Of a stretch of DNA of 64,000 bases, positions 35,912 to 45,518 are shown in pieces. The stretch comes from an uncultured Blautia sp. (GTDB lineage Bacteria; Bacillota; Clostridia; Lachnospirales; Lachnospiraceae). Where the stretch lies: positions 1 to 64,000 of the forward strand of contig NZ_CAKRXI010000006.1 in the NCBI RefSeq assembly GCF_934424005.1, in the 5' to 3' direction. The position numbers and the translations under genes were made by a program. Under the pieces are notes generated by a model. It was not told where the DNA came from, did no database searches, and was given only the letters and a program-made list of their open reading frames with translations. Every line of letters starts with the position of its first letter. Positions within the stretch are counted from its first letter, which is position 1.

Positions 35912-36443
35912 ATGAGTAAAAAATTGTGTGGGGGGGGCAGCACGGGCTGCCTATTACCTGCTTGGAAGATTCTTACCCAAATACCCAATTCCGGGATATA
36001 GAGTCGCATATAAAGTTCGTTATTTCCTGTGTAAACACATATTTGAATCTATGGGAGAAAATGTGTTAATTAAAAGGAATGCTTATTTTGGAGATGGATC
36101 AAAAATACGGATTGGTAACAATTCACAAATTGGTATTAATTCAATTATGGATAACGATGTCGTTATTGGCGATGATGTAACCATGGGACCAGATGTAATT
36201 ATCTATACATCATCTCATGAGTATAAAGATCTTGGGATTCCGATTAATCAGCAGGGTGAGAAGCCTCACAGGCAAGTTACGATTGGAAATAATGTATGGA
36301 TTGGTGCGAGATGCATTATTTTGCCGGGGGTTTCGATTGGAGATAATGCAATCATTGGTGCCAATACGGTTGTAACGAAGGATGTCCCGAAGAATGCAGT
36401 TTTCTGCGGTACTGAAGGACATGTTGTAAAGTTTAGAGCGTAG
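35912..36443 (+). pseudogene. Hexapeptide acyltransferase, out of frame at a G8 tract
   Basis: ATG at 35912 (ATGGTGG upstream) reads MSKKLC, then meets eight G (35930-35937). The correct continuation GGAARAAYYLLGRFLPKYP lies one base off, so seven G would restore a protein of about 176 residues. The body is a left-handed beta-helix acetyltransferase with hexapeptide repeats (IGNNSQIGINSIMDNDVVIG), HEYKDLGIPI, IGNNVWIGARCIILPGVSIG and ANTVVTKDVP, likely O-acetylating the polysaccharide. A GTG at 35928 is in frame but has no ribosome site. I read this as a phase-variable gene in the OFF state, or a sequencing error. Confidence 0.75.
35930..35937 (+). repeat. G8 homopolymer tract within a coding start
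   Basis: Eight G follow TTGTGT six codons into the acyltransferase gene; seven would be in frame. Poly-G tracts are classical slippage sites in surface-glycan genes. Confidence 0.7.
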
Positions 36444-36459
36444 GAGAGAGGAAAAACAC

Positions 36460-37251
36460 ATGATTGGAGAGAAAATTTCAGTTATTACAATTTCATATAA
36501 TTCTAAAAAAACAATAGAAAGGACTTTCCAGTCTGTTTTAAAGCAATCATATCGTCCGTTAGAATACGTATTGGTTGATGGAGAATCAAAGGATGGCACG
36601 GTTGAATTGATTCAGAAATATATTCCTATTTTTGAGGATGCTGGAATCGAAGTGAAATTTAAATCAGAGCCGGATAAGGGGATTAGTGATGCATTTAATA
36701 AAGGAATAGAGCGGGCAACAGGAGAAATAATAGGTATTACAAATTCGGATGATTGCATTAGCAATGATGTGTTGAGATTGGTTGCGGAAGCATTTGATAC
36801 TGATATAGATGTTGTATGTGGCAATTGCAAATGGAATGATAAAGAAAATGGAATAGAATATGTTCGCAAATCAAAGATTGAGAAATTATATAAAATCAAG
36901 TATGAAATGGTTTTGATGCACCCTACATGTTATGTGAGAAAAAGAACTTATAATAAATTTGGAAAATTTGATTGCTCTTTAAAATGTGTAATGGACAAAG
37001 ATTTAATGGCACGATTTTATAGAAACAACGCTAAATTTAAATATATAGATTCAGTGCTGTCTATAATGTCAGCTGGAGGAGTTAGTGATGTTGATACTTC
37101 ACGTGTATATAGAGAAGGAGTAGCTGTTGCGATTCGTAATGGCGTTCCAAAATGGTATGCAGAATTAAGATGGAGAGTGATGGCTGTTCGGGCATATGTA
37201 ATAGGAAAAGCTAAAAAAAATAAAAGATTGTGGAATATATTACGTAAGTAA
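36460..37251 (+). CDS. Glycosyltransferase family 2
   Basis: A 263-residue GT-A enzyme with the typical start ISVITISYNSKKTIERTFQS, the donor-binding LVDGESKDGTVELI, KGISDAFNKGI and the metal-binding DxD-like NSDDCIS, then EMVLMHPTCYVRKRTY. Ribosome site TAGGAGAGAGG is upstream. It probably adds one sugar of the repeat unit. From here to about 42 kb the DNA is noticeably AT-rich, as is common for transferred glycan cassettes. Confidence 0.9.
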   Translation: MIGEKISVITISYNSKKTIERTFQSVLKQSYRPLEYVLVDGESKDGTVELIQKYIPIFEDAGIEVKFKSEPDKGISDAFNKGIERATGEIIGITNSDDCISNDVLRLVAEAFDTDIDVVCGNCKWNDKENGIEYVRKSKIEKLYKIKYEMVLMHPTCYVRKRTYNKFGKFDCSLKCVMDKDLMARFYRNNAKFKYIDSVLSIMSAGGVSDVDTSRVYREGVAVAIRNGVPKWYAELRWRVMAVRAYVIGKAKKNKRLWNILRK

Positions 37252-37440
37252 GAAAATTAAAATAGGAGAAATAATCAAGATGATTTGATGGAAGCTCTTG
37301 TATTTTATAGAAAATGATTACATGAAATGAAATTATTATGGTTGGTTGTCTATTTGTTAGTACAATATGTGTTATAGAATGAGATGTTGTTCGTATATTC
37401 GAATGAGAACAGGGGACTATTGAAAAGAGAAGGAGAAATG

Positions 37441-38679
37441 ATGAAAATTGTACATATAGTTTCGAAAGATACAGGAGGGGCAGCGAGAGCTGCGATAAGA
37501 ATTAATACAGCTTTAAATCAAGTACAATGTGAATCTTCTGTATTAGTTTTGCATAAAAGTACAAATGAAGATGTTAGAGAAATAATGCATAATAGATTCG
37601 TGTGGAGAATATTCAAAGGAATTAGAAAAATTAATGAAATAAATATAAGTAAAAATCATTTAAAGGGAAAATTTTATGAACCTATCATAGGAATACCTTT
37701 GGAAAAAAATAAGATTATACAGGAAGCAGACGTTATTAATTTGCATTGGATTAATGACGGAATGTTGACATATAAAGAAATTTTGAAATTGGAAAAATTG
37801 GGAAAAAAAATAGTTTGGACGATGCATGATATGTATCCTTTCACAGCAGGATGCTATTATGATAACGAATGTGGTAAATATAAAGACTCTTGTAAAAAAT
37901 GTATTTTAGCAGAAGATGCTTTGAAGAGAGAGAAATATATTCAGAAAATATTTAGAAAAAAATATGCCGTTTATCAGAGAACAAATATTACTTTTGTTGG
38001 TTGTAGTAATTGGATTTCAAATTGTGCGAGAAGGAGTACTTTAACTAAAAAACATGATGTTTATACAATTAATAATCCAATTGATATGAGTATTTTTAAG
38101 CCAATAGAAAAAGAAATGGCTTTTAAAAAATTTAATATAGTAACCTCAAAAAAAGTAATAGCGTTTGGAGCAATGCAATCGGATTCAGATCCTCGGAAGG
38201 GATATAAGTATTTGATAAAAACCTTAAAATATTTGAATTCTGAAGAATATTTATTGGTCGTTTTTGGAAATAATGATAATTCTAAAACAAATTCTTTTTA
38301 TGACTTTGAAGTTAAATCGGTTGGAAAGATTGAATCAGATGATCAACTTGTTGCTTTATATTCTATGGCAGATGTTTTTGTTGCACCGTCTGTTCAAGAA
38401 AATTTGTCAAATGCTGTAATGGAATCTCTGGCTTGTGGAACTCCTGTGGTTGCATTTAATATAGGAGGAATGCCGGATCTTATTGAAAATAAAAAAAATG
38501 GATATTTAGCAGAACCATATAAGGCGGATGATTTGGCAGAAGGAATAAAATTTTGTACGGAAAATAATTTGGAAAATGCGTGCATTACATATGTAAAAAA
38601 TCATTTTGATATGAAATTGATTGGAAATAGATATAAGAGCATTTATAGTGGGGAGAAAATGCAAAATGATTGTATCTAG
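37441..38679 (+). CDS. Glycosyltransferase family 4 (WcaC-like)
   Basis: A 412-residue GT-B enzyme beginning MKIVHIVSKDTGGAARAAIR, the usual start of this subgroup. A Cys-rich loop (CYYDNECGKYKDSCKKC, around 140-160) may bind a metal. The donor domain carries FGAMQSDSDPRKGYKYLI and VQENLSNAVMESLACGTPVV. ATG at 37441 has AAGGAG eight bases upstream; an ATG directly before it (37438) and one at 37384 are in frame. A gap of 189 bases precedes it, possibly an internal promoter. It overlaps the polymerase gene. Confidence 0.88.
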   Translation: MKIVHIVSKDTGGAARAAIRINTALNQVQCESSVLVLHKSTNEDVREIMHNRFVWRIFKGIRKINEINISKNHLKGKFYEPIIGIPLEKNKIIQEADVINLHWINDGMLTYKEILKLEKLGKKIVWTMHDMYPFTAGCYYDNECGKYKDSCKKCILAEDALKREKYIQKIFRKKYAVYQRTNITFVGCSNWISNCARRSTLTKKHDVYTINNPIDMSIFKPIEKEMAFKKFNIVTSKKVIAFGAMQSDSDPRKGYKYLIKTLKYLNSEEYLLVVFGNNDNSKTNSFYDFEVKSVGKIESDDQLVALYSMADVFVAPSVQENLSNAVMESLACGTPVVAFNIGGMPDLIENKKNGYLAEPYKADDLAEGIKFCTENNLENACITYVKNHFDMKLIGNRYKSIYSGEKMQNDCI

Positions 38680-39913
38680 TTGTGTTTATATTATTTGCTT
38701 AATAGCATATTTAACAGGGATGAATGAAGATAAAAGAAAAAATTTTGAGAGCTTAATTTTGGTCGTGGTATTTTTATTGGCTTTTTTTCATAAACCATTA
38801 TTAACTGATGACTTAACCAGAGAATATGAGAAACTTTCTCAAATAAAAAACATGGGGTGGTCTTTTTTTAATACAAATTATTCATTTCAAGAAAATTCAT
38901 TATTAGGCAGAATAACATCGAATGGCTTTGAGGGGTTATATGTAACTCAATTATTATATTTTTTATTTTCAAAGTTACCGGTATTCAATTTTTTACCAGC
39001 ATGTGTAACGAGTTTTCAATTTTTTCTTTGTTTTAAATTGTTAAATAAAGCAAGAAAAAGATTTTCATTATCTTATTATCAGGAAATTCTTCTGTTTTTG
39101 AGTTTCATGTTTGTTAGAGAATTAAGATGGATGATGTCTGGAATTCGAAATCAGTTAGCTTTTACTATTGCCATATATATTGTATATAACGATTTAGAAG
39201 AGAAGAAGAATAAAATTTTATGTATCATAGGATACATATTATGTGGAATGATTCATCAAAGTGCATATGTTGTATTATTTTTACGGGTGTTATTATTGAT
39301 TCCAAGCAAAAAGATAAAAGCAATAATTGCAGTTTTGTTATTAGGATGGAGTACTATGTTATCTACGATAGTACAAATTATGTCAAAATATATCAATATC
39401 CCAGTAATTAATTCTATTTTATGGAAAATAACTATATATACCGATAATTCCAAAGATAATATAAATATAATATTACGAGATTATTATAAAAAGGTAATGA
39501 TTTCTAATAGTATGCTGTTAGTTGTGGCCTTTGTTTTTTGTATTATAGGCATTAGATATATTAGAAAATTTGCACCAGGTCAATATAATTGCTATATGTT
39601 AGGAAGATATGGCAATAAAAATATTAATATTTCTGAGAATCTTAGTGAGAATTATGTATATATATGCTTATATGCGGTTTGTTTAACGATAGGATCATAT
39701 ATGTATTATTGGTTATTTTTACGTTTTGCGGTGCTTGTTCAATTGATGTTACCCGTATTAGCAGCATATATATTTTCTGTGAAAAACAGGTCGTATCGCT
39801 CAGCACAGGTGGAAAAGATATTTTTATTTTTTGCGATTATGTTAAAATTTGTAATTATGGTTTTAGTAGTGAATGCCAGTTTTGATTTCAGTTTGTTTAG
39901 TTTGTATTCTTAA
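38666..39913 (+). CDS. EpsG-family polysaccharide polymerase (Wzy-like)
   Basis: A 415-residue integral membrane protein with roughly ten hydrophobic helices and little else conserved. The region LREL RWMMSGIRNQLAFTIAIY (around 160-180, containing GIRNQLA) matches the EpsG/Wzy signature. It should polymerise lipid-linked repeat units outside the membrane. ATG at 38666 lies inside the end of the preceding glycosyltransferase, with GGGGAGA upstream. Very AT-rich. This is the only polymerase candidate in the cluster. Confidence 0.82.
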   Translation: MIVSSCVYIICLIAYLTGMNEDKRKNFESLILVVVFLLAFFHKPLLTDDLTREYEKLSQIKNMGWSFFNTNYSFQENSLLGRITSNGFEGLYVTQLLYFLFSKLPVFNFLPACVTSFQFFLCFKLLNKARKRFSLSYYQEILLFLSFMFVRELRWMMSGIRNQLAFTIAIYIVYNDLEEKKNKILCIIGYILCGMIHQSAYVVLFLRVLLLIPSKKIKAIIAVLLLGWSTMLSTIVQIMSKYINIPVINSILWKITIYTDNSKDNINIILRDYYKKVMISNSMLLVVAFVFCIIGIRYIRKFAPGQYNCYMLGRYGNKNINISENLSENYVYICLYAVCLTIGSYMYYWLFLRFAVLVQLMLPVLAAYIFSVKNRSYRSAQVEKIFLFFAIMLKFVIMVLVVNASFDFSLFSLYS

Positions 39914-39937
39914 GATGAAGTAAAGAGAGTAAGTTTT

Positions 39938-40582
39938 ATGATTGGAAAAATTTTTAAATTAATAAAAAATGTATTGGTTATAAAAAAATATAATAAAAAA
40001 AATTCTTGCCATATAACAAATTATACAATGAATCTTAAGCAATTAGAATATATTGGGAAAGAAGTAAGAATTAATAAAGGATGTACATTCCCAGATCCAA
40101 ACGGAAAAATATCAATTGATGATTATTCTTATATTAATTCGGGCTATCTTTATAATTGTGTAATTGGAAAATATTGTTCTATTGGACAAAATGTTTCTTT
40201 GGGACCAGGTGAACACTATGTAAATCATTTAAGTACATTTCCAATTAGTAACCTTGTATTAGGTAAAAAGGACTTGACAGAATTTAAAGCATCATTACCT
40301 GCAATGATAGGTAATGATGTTTGGATTGGTAACAACGCTGTGATTTTACAGGGTATTAAGGTTGGTGATGGAGCTATAGTTGCTGCGGGTGCGGTAGTAA
40401 CAAAAGATGTTGAACCTTACTCTATTGTAGGGGGGGTTCCAGCAAGAGTGATTAAGAAACGATTTGATGAAGTAACAATTCAGAAATTGATGGATTTGGC
40501 ATGGTGGAAGAGAGGAGAAGAATGGATACGAAGTAATAGAGATTTATTTGTTGGAGAGCTGGTTCTAGGAAATACAGATTAG
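39938..40582 (+). CDS. CatB-like hexapeptide O-acetyltransferase
   Basis: A 214-residue left-handed beta-helix acyltransferase. Hexapeptide repeats run from about 55 ([41 protein letters not shown], with catalytic-type His after GPGE) to [20 protein letters not shown] and [20 protein letters not shown]. The C-terminus has the xenobiotic-acyltransferase helix [16 protein letters not shown]7 run at 40430-40436 is in frame here. It probably O- or N-acetylates a sugar in the repeat unit. Confidence 0.88.
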   Translation: MIGKIFKLIKNVLVIKKYNKKNSCHITNYTMNLKQLEYIGKEVRINKGCTFPDPNGKISIDDYSYINSGYLYNCVIGKYCSIGQNVSLGPGEHYVNHLSTFPISNLVLGKKDLTEFKASLPAMIGNDVWIGNNAVILQGIKVGDGAIVAAGAVVTKDVEPYSIVGGVPARVIKKRFDEVTIQKLMDLAWWKRGEEWIRSNRDLFVGELVLGNTD

Positions 40583-40614
40583 AAAATTAACTGTATATGG
40601 GGAGAATTTATCTT

Positions 40615-42051
40615 TTGAGAAAGGATTATAGCATAGATAGTATGAGCAAAAATAGTCGTTCGAAATATTTGTTAAAAAATACTGTTATATTTGCAATTGG
40701 AAATTTTAGTACAAAACTAATTGCTTTTTTTTTAGTACCGTTTTATACATATGTCTTAACTACTGAGGAATATGGCGTAATTAACTTAATATTTACCTTG
40801 GCAACGTTAATTGGTCCTTTTTTAATGGTTAATCTTCAAGATGCAGTTCGTAGATTTGCACTTGAAAGTAATGCTGATTATAAGGCTATATTGTCTGTTG
40901 AATGGACGGTTGTAATAGCTGGACATTTGTTTGGACTTGTATTGATTCCTTTAGCAAAAGTGTATGCTCCAATTAGTTCATATTCACTTGAATTATATTT
41001 TTATATTGTATCACTTAGTGCGAATACGATTTTTCTTGAGTATCTTAGAGGAATCGAAAGAATGAAAGCCTATTCATTTTGCAGTGTGTTTTCTTCATTT
41101 GCTATTGCTGTTTTGAATATACTTTTTTTAACACGAATGCAATTAGGTGTTTCTGGGTATTTTTTGTCTTATATTATTGCATTTACATTTTCAAGCCTTA
41201 TAGCAATAATAATAGGAAAACAGTACATAGTATTTCGAGAATGGAAATGGGATAAGACATTGTTTTGTAATATGCTTAAGTTTTCCATTCCGATGGTGCC
41301 GAATAGTCTTCTTTGGTGGATATCATCATCTTCGGATCATATTATGGTAACACAATTTATAAGTGCAGCAGCCAATGGAATATATACTGTCTCATACAAA
41401 ATACCTACTTTGATTTCAACAATAAGTAACATTTTTATGCAGGCATGGCAGATTTCCGCAATTAAGGAAAATGATAATAAAAAAGATAATGATTTTTCAA
41501 ATCTAATGTTTGATGTATATATAAGATTTATTACCTTACTTACAGGCTTTCTTCTCATTATAATTAAACCATTTATGTACATATACGTGAATCCTGATTT
41601 TGTTGAAGCATGGAAATATACGCCTTTTTTGATTATTGGTTATGCGTTCTCGACTTTGGGAACATTTGTTGGTACACCTTACTATGTTTATAAAGACATG
41701 AAAGGCAATATGTTTTCAGCGGCTTCAGGAGCGATAATTAATGTTATATTGAATGCAATTTTGATTCCTACTATTGGTGTTCAGGGAGCGGCAGTAGCCA
41801 CATGTGTTAGCTATATCGTGGTATTTGTTTATAGGGTGTTTGATACACGAAAGTATGAGATTTTAAATTATAAAAAGAAAGAGTATGGTGTATTTTTATT
41901 TGGTACATTGATTTTGGCTGGGCTTTGTTATTTGAATTTTCAATGGAAATTTCTTATTATGCTTATAATTTATATTTGTTTAATTGCTCTTAATAAGCAG
42001 TTGATCGGAACAATGATTCATGTGTTGAAACAAAAAATAATAAAAAAGTGA
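40615..42051 (+). CDS. Polysaccharide flippase (Wzx/MATE-like)
   Basis: A membrane protein of about 478 residues with about 12-14 helices, of the polysaccharide-transport group of the MOP superfamily. The N-terminus KYLLKNTVIFAIGNFSTKLIAFFLVPFYTYVLTTEEYG (in parts) is the classic first-helix pair, and FSIPMVPNSLLWWISSSSDH follows mid-protein. It moves undecaprenyl-linked repeat units across the membrane. The start is uncertain: TTG 40615 has GGGGAGA upstream, ATG 40597 has none, and ATG 40642 has a distant AAAGGA. A T9 run near 40725 is in frame. Confidence 0.9.
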   Translation: MRKDYSIDSMSKNSRSKYLLKNTVIFAIGNFSTKLIAFFLVPFYTYVLTTEEYGVINLIFTLATLIGPFLMVNLQDAVRRFALESNADYKAILSVEWTVVIAGHLFGLVLIPLAKVYAPISSYSLELYFYIVSLSANTIFLEYLRGIERMKAYSFCSVFSSFAIAVLNILFLTRMQLGVSGYFLSYIIAFTFSSLIAIIIGKQYIVFREWKWDKTLFCNMLKFSIPMVPNSLLWWISSSSDHIMVTQFISAAANGIYTVSYKIPTLISTISNIFMQAWQISAIKENDNKKDNDFSNLMFDVYIRFITLLTGFLLIIIKPFMYIYVNPDFVEAWKYTPFLIIGYAFSTLGTFVGTPYYVYKDMKGNMFSAASGAIINVILNAILIPTIGVQGAAVATCVSYIVVFVYRVFDTRKYEILNYKKKEYGVFLFGTLILAGLCYLNFQWKFLIMLIIYICLIALNKQLIGTMIHVLKQKIIKK

Positions 42052-42117
42052 AGCCCAAACTTTTGAAGAATGCCTAACTAATTAGGGGTAGTTATCTATA
42101 GAAATGGAGAAAATTTT

Positions 42118-42954
42118 ATGAAAAAACAAATTTCTGGGCAGAAATTAGATTTGAAAGATATTCAGGAAATATCATATGGAATATTGAAAGAGTTTAAATG
42201 TTTTTGCGATACTAATGAACTTAGATATTATTTAGCATATGGTACACTAATAGGTGCTGTTCGGCATAAGGGATTTATTCCATGGGATGATGATATTGAT
42301 GTTTTTATGCCACGACCAGACTATGAAAAGTTGTTGAAACTTTATAAAGATAATGCAAATTATCAGCTTTATAGTCCTAGAAAACAAAGAGATTATTATT
42401 GCAGTTATATGAAACTTGTTGATGCAAATACTTATCATCTTATGCCTGATGGGTCTGTTTGTTCACGCGGAGTCGATATTGATATATTTGCTTTGGATGG
42501 TCAGCCATCGGATTTTTGTATTGCAAAAGCAAACTTTGAAAAGGTATTTAAAAAATACGAAAATTTTAGTCTTCGAATGATAAGATATAGATATTGTGCA
42601 AAAGGTGGAATTGCAAATGCTTTTAAACGTATGTTGGCGAAAACGCTAATATCGAGTGGCGTTATTGCTAAGTTGTCAGCGCATTTTGATAAGCAATATA
42701 GCTATTATGATTATGATCTGGCAACATATATTGCTCCTTCAAATGCCAATATGTCAGAATCTTTTAGTGTTTGGGATAAAGGGCTTTTTGAACCATGCAT
42801 TCAGGTAAAGTTTGAAAAAGAAGAATTCTCAATTCCGATTGGATATGACGAGATTCTATCGTCCTACTATGGAGATTATATGAAACTTCCACCAGAAGAT
42901 AAAAGAGCATCTACACATTTAGAGGAATATTTTAGGAAAAATAGATATTCTTAA
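42118..42954 (+). CDS. licD: LicD family phosphocholine transferase
   Basis: A 278-residue enzyme that attaches phosphocholine (or a similar phospho-alcohol) from a CDP donor to a surface glycan. The diagnostic LicD block YYLAYGTLIGAVRHKGFIPW is followed by DDDIDVFMPRPDYEKL, with metal-binding acidic residues, then RGVDIDIFALDG. The C-terminal half is variable. It begins a run of four genes that together resemble a lic locus: fused LicC-LicA, LicC and a choline-type transporter. A 66-base gap precedes it. Confidence 0.93.
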   Translation: MKKQISGQKLDLKDIQEISYGILKEFKCFCDTNELRYYLAYGTLIGAVRHKGFIPWDDDIDVFMPRPDYEKLLKLYKDNANYQLYSPRKQRDYYCSYMKLVDANTYHLMPDGSVCSRGVDIDIFALDGQPSDFCIAKANFEKVFKKYENFSLRMIRYRYCAKGGIANAFKRMLAKTLISSGVIAKLSAHFDKQYSYYDYDLATYIAPSNANMSESFSVWDKGLFEPCIQVKFEKEEFSIPIGYDEILSSYYGDYMKLPPEDKRASTHLEEYFRKNRYS

Positions 42955-43028
42955 TTAGTGACAAAAATTTATTTTGTTAATATAAGAGTTTTAGTAAGAT
43001 GTTCACAAAAATAAAAAAGGAAGATTAT

Positions 43029-44798
43029 ATGAACAAACAAGAAAGTGATATTTTGAATGCTTTATTAATCGAGCCATTTATAAATCAACGCATATTAGCC
43101 GAGGTATCTGGTCACTCTTTAGGAGTAGTTAATCGTTCACTTAAAGAACTTATTAAGGCTGATTATCTGGACGATTCAATTCGACCTACAATGAAAGCTA
43201 TAACTGAGTTTAAGCAAAAAACTCCACAACGGGCTATTATTTTGGCGGCAGGCTTCGGGATGCGTATGGTTCCAATCAATACGGAGATATCCAAGGGGCT
43301 TCTGGAAGTTAATGGTGAGCCATTAATCGAGCGTATTATTAAGCAACTTCATGAAGTAGGTATCAAGGAAATCTATGTGGTTGTAGGCTTCATGAAAGAA
43401 AAATATGAGTATTTAATTGATGAGTATGGTGTGGAGTTAGTTGTGAATGCTGATTATGCGACAAAGAATAATCTTCATTCAGTTAAACTGGTAAAAGAAT
43501 ATCTGGAAAATGCGTATATTGTCCCCTGTGATATTTGGTGTGATCGAAATCCCTTCCATTGTCATGAATTGTATTCATGGTATATGGTCAGCGATCTTGT
43601 AGACAACGAGAGTAATGTTCGCGTTAACCGTAAAATGGAGCTTGTAACTGTTCCGGAAAGCTCTGGCGGCAATGCAATGATTGGCATCTGCTATCTGGTG
43701 AAAGAGGAGGCAGATGCCGTTATGGAACGTATTGATAAACTTTGCAAAAATCAAAAGTATGATGGAGCGTTTTGGGAAGAAGCACTTTATAACAAGGATC
43801 GGATGATTGTTGCAGCACGTGTAGTTCATTCAGCAGATGTTGTGGAAATTAACACTTATGAACAATTACGAGAAATTGATAGTGATTCTAATCAGCTTAA
43901 AACAGACGCAATTCAGGTGATTTGTGAGGCGTTAAAAGTAAAGGCAGAAGAAGTTACGGATATTACGGTTTTGAAAAAGGGCATGACAAATCGCTCGTTT
44001 CTGTTTACTTGCAAAAGAAAGAAATATATTATGCGTATTCCGGGAGAGGGAACCGATCAGCTTATCAATCGTCGTCAGGAAACCTCAGTTTATCAAACTA
44101 TTGATGGAAAGCACATCTGCGATGATATTGCTTATATTAATCCAGAGAATGGATATAAGATTACAGAATTTTTGGAAGACGCGAGGGTGTGCGACCCCTT
44201 GAATTATGAAGATGTTAAAAAATGTATGAAGAGGCTGCATACGTTCCATGACTTGAAACTGAAAGTAGATCACGAGTTTGATATTTTCGGACAGATGGAG
44301 TTCTATGAAACCTTGTGGGAAGGGATGCCTTCTGTTTATAAAGATTATGAAAAAACAAAAGCAAATGTTCTGTCGCTGAGACCTTACATTGATGCACATG
44401 CTAGAGAAAAAGTCCTGACACATATTGATGCAGTGCCAGATAATTTTCTGTTTGTGGAGAAAGATGGCAAGGAAGAAATTCGCTTGATTGACTGGGAATA
44501 TGCAGGAATGCAGGATCCTCATGTGGACGTTGCAATGTTCTGTATTTATTCTCTTTACAATAAACGCCAGGTAGATCGACTGATTGCAGCCTATTTTACG
44601 GAAGGTTGTAGCGATGAGACCAGAATCAAGATTTATTGCTATATTGCAGTCTGCGGACTTTTATGGAGCAACTGGTGTGAGTATAAGCGGAACCTTGGTG
44701 TGGAGTTTGGAGAGTATTCTCTTCGGCAGTATCGATATGCAAAAGATTACTATCGAATTGTTCAGGAGGAACTGAAAAAACAAGGGGAGGAAAAGTAA
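43029..44798 (+). CDS. wHTH - LicC-like cytidylyltransferase - LicA-like choline kinase fusion
   Basis: A 589-residue three-domain protein. Residues 1-55 are a MarR-like winged helix (ILNALLIEPFINQRILAEVS...VVNRSLKELIKADYL). Residues 65-290 form a nucleotidyltransferase (AIILAAGFGMRMVPINTEIS with the GxGxR-type loop, then KGLLEVNGEPLIERI and IVPCDIW). Residues 310-589 are a choline-kinase fold (MTNRSFLFTCKRKKYIMRIP, LTHIDAVPDNFLF with the catalytic D...N, RLIDWEYAGMQDPHVDVAMF). It would phosphorylate choline and make CDP-choline in one chain. ATG at 43029 has AAAAAGGAAG upstream. The wHTH could autoregulate the locus or simply be structural. Confidence 0.88.
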   Translation: MNKQESDILNALLIEPFINQRILAEVSGHSLGVVNRSLKELIKADYLDDSIRPTMKAITEFKQKTPQRAIILAAGFGMRMVPINTEISKGLLEVNGEPLIERIIKQLHEVGIKEIYVVVGFMKEKYEYLIDEYGVELVVNADYATKNNLHSVKLVKEYLENAYIVPCDIWCDRNPFHCHELYSWYMVSDLVDNESNVRVNRKMELVTVPESSGGNAMIGICYLVKEEADAVMERIDKLCKNQKYDGAFWEEALYNKDRMIVAARVVHSADVVEINTYEQLREIDSDSNQLKTDAIQVICEALKVKAEEVTDITVLKKGMTNRSFLFTCKRKKYIMRIPGEGTDQLINRRQETSVYQTIDGKHICDDIAYINPENGYKITEFLEDARVCDPLNYEDVKKCMKRLHTFHDLKLKVDHEFDIFGQMEFYETLWEGMPSVYKDYEKTKANVLSLRPYIDAHAREKVLTHIDAVPDNFLFVEKDGKEEIRLIDWEYAGMQDPHVDVAMFCIYSLYNKRQVDRLIAAYFTEGCSDETRIKIYCYIAVCGLLWSNWCEYKRNLGVEFGEYSLRQYRYAKDYYRIVQEELKKQGEEK

Positions 44799-45518
44799 AT
44801 GCCAAAAGTGGAAAGAGCCATTATTATGGCAGCTGGCTTAGGAAATCGAATGCGCCCGGTGACGCTAACAACACCGAAACCGCTGGTTAAAGTGAATGGT
44901 GTCCGAATGATTGACACAGTCATAGATGGTCTGCATAAAAACGGAATCTATGAAATTTATGTTGTTGTTGGTTATCTGAAAGAACAGTTTGCGATACTTG
45001 GAAAGGAGTATCCTGATGTTAATCTGATTGAAAATCCTTACTATGATACCTGCAATAATATCGCATCGCTTTACGTGGCAAGAGAACACATTGAAAATGC
45101 TATCATTCTGGACGGAGATCAAATTATTTATAATTCGGAAATTCTTGCACCAGAGTTTGAACGCTCTGGCTATAATAGTGTGTGGATAGATGGAGAAACG
45201 GATGAGTGGCTTCAAACTGTCGAAAATGGTATTGTGACGGCTTGCAGTCGGACAGGGGGAAGGGGAGGATGGCAGCTGTACAGTATTTCCCGCTGGACTT
45301 TAGAGGATGGAAAAAGACTGAAACGTCATCTGGAAATTGAGTTTGAGCAAAAGCAGAACCGACAAATCTATTGGGATGATGTGGCAATGTTCTGCTATCC
45401 AGAGGAGTATCAATTGGGTATCCGTCCGATGAATAAGGACGATATTATAGAGGTGGATAATCTGAGTGAGTTAATTACTCTGGATGCTAGCTACAAAAAA
45501 TATGTGGAGGAAAAGTAA
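44799..45518 (+). CDS. licC: Phosphocholine cytidylyltransferase-like nucleotidyltransferase
   Basis: A 239-residue single-domain LicC-type enzyme forming an NDP-alcohol (CDP-choline) from CTP. Motifs: AIIMAAGLGNRMRPVTLTTP, KPLVKVNGVRMIDTVIDGL, NPYYDTCNNIASLYVARE, ILDGDQIIY and the late WDDVAMF. It begins immediately after the fusion gene's stop with GGGGAGGAAAAG upstream, so it is coupled. With the LicC domain of the fusion, the locus has two such activities; one may use a different phospho-alcohol. Confidence 0.85.
   Translation: MPKVERAIIMAAGLGNRMRPVTLTTPKPLVKVNGVRMIDTVIDGLHKNGIYEIYVVVGYLKEQFAILGKEYPDVNLIENPYYDTCNNIASLYVAREHIENAIILDGDQIIYNSEILAPEFERSGYNSVWIDGETDEWLQTVENGIVTACSRTGGRGGWQLYSISRWTLEDGKRLKRHLEIEFEQKQNRQIYWDDVAMFCYPEEYQLGIRPMNKDDIIEVDNLSELITLDASYKKYVEEK

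Noticed and set aside
40430..40436. G7 run in the CatB-like acetyltransferase (and T9 near 40725 in the flippase) as phase-variable sites
   Set aside because: Both genes are in frame through these tracts, so nothing in the sequence shows they are switched; they remain only possible slippage sites.
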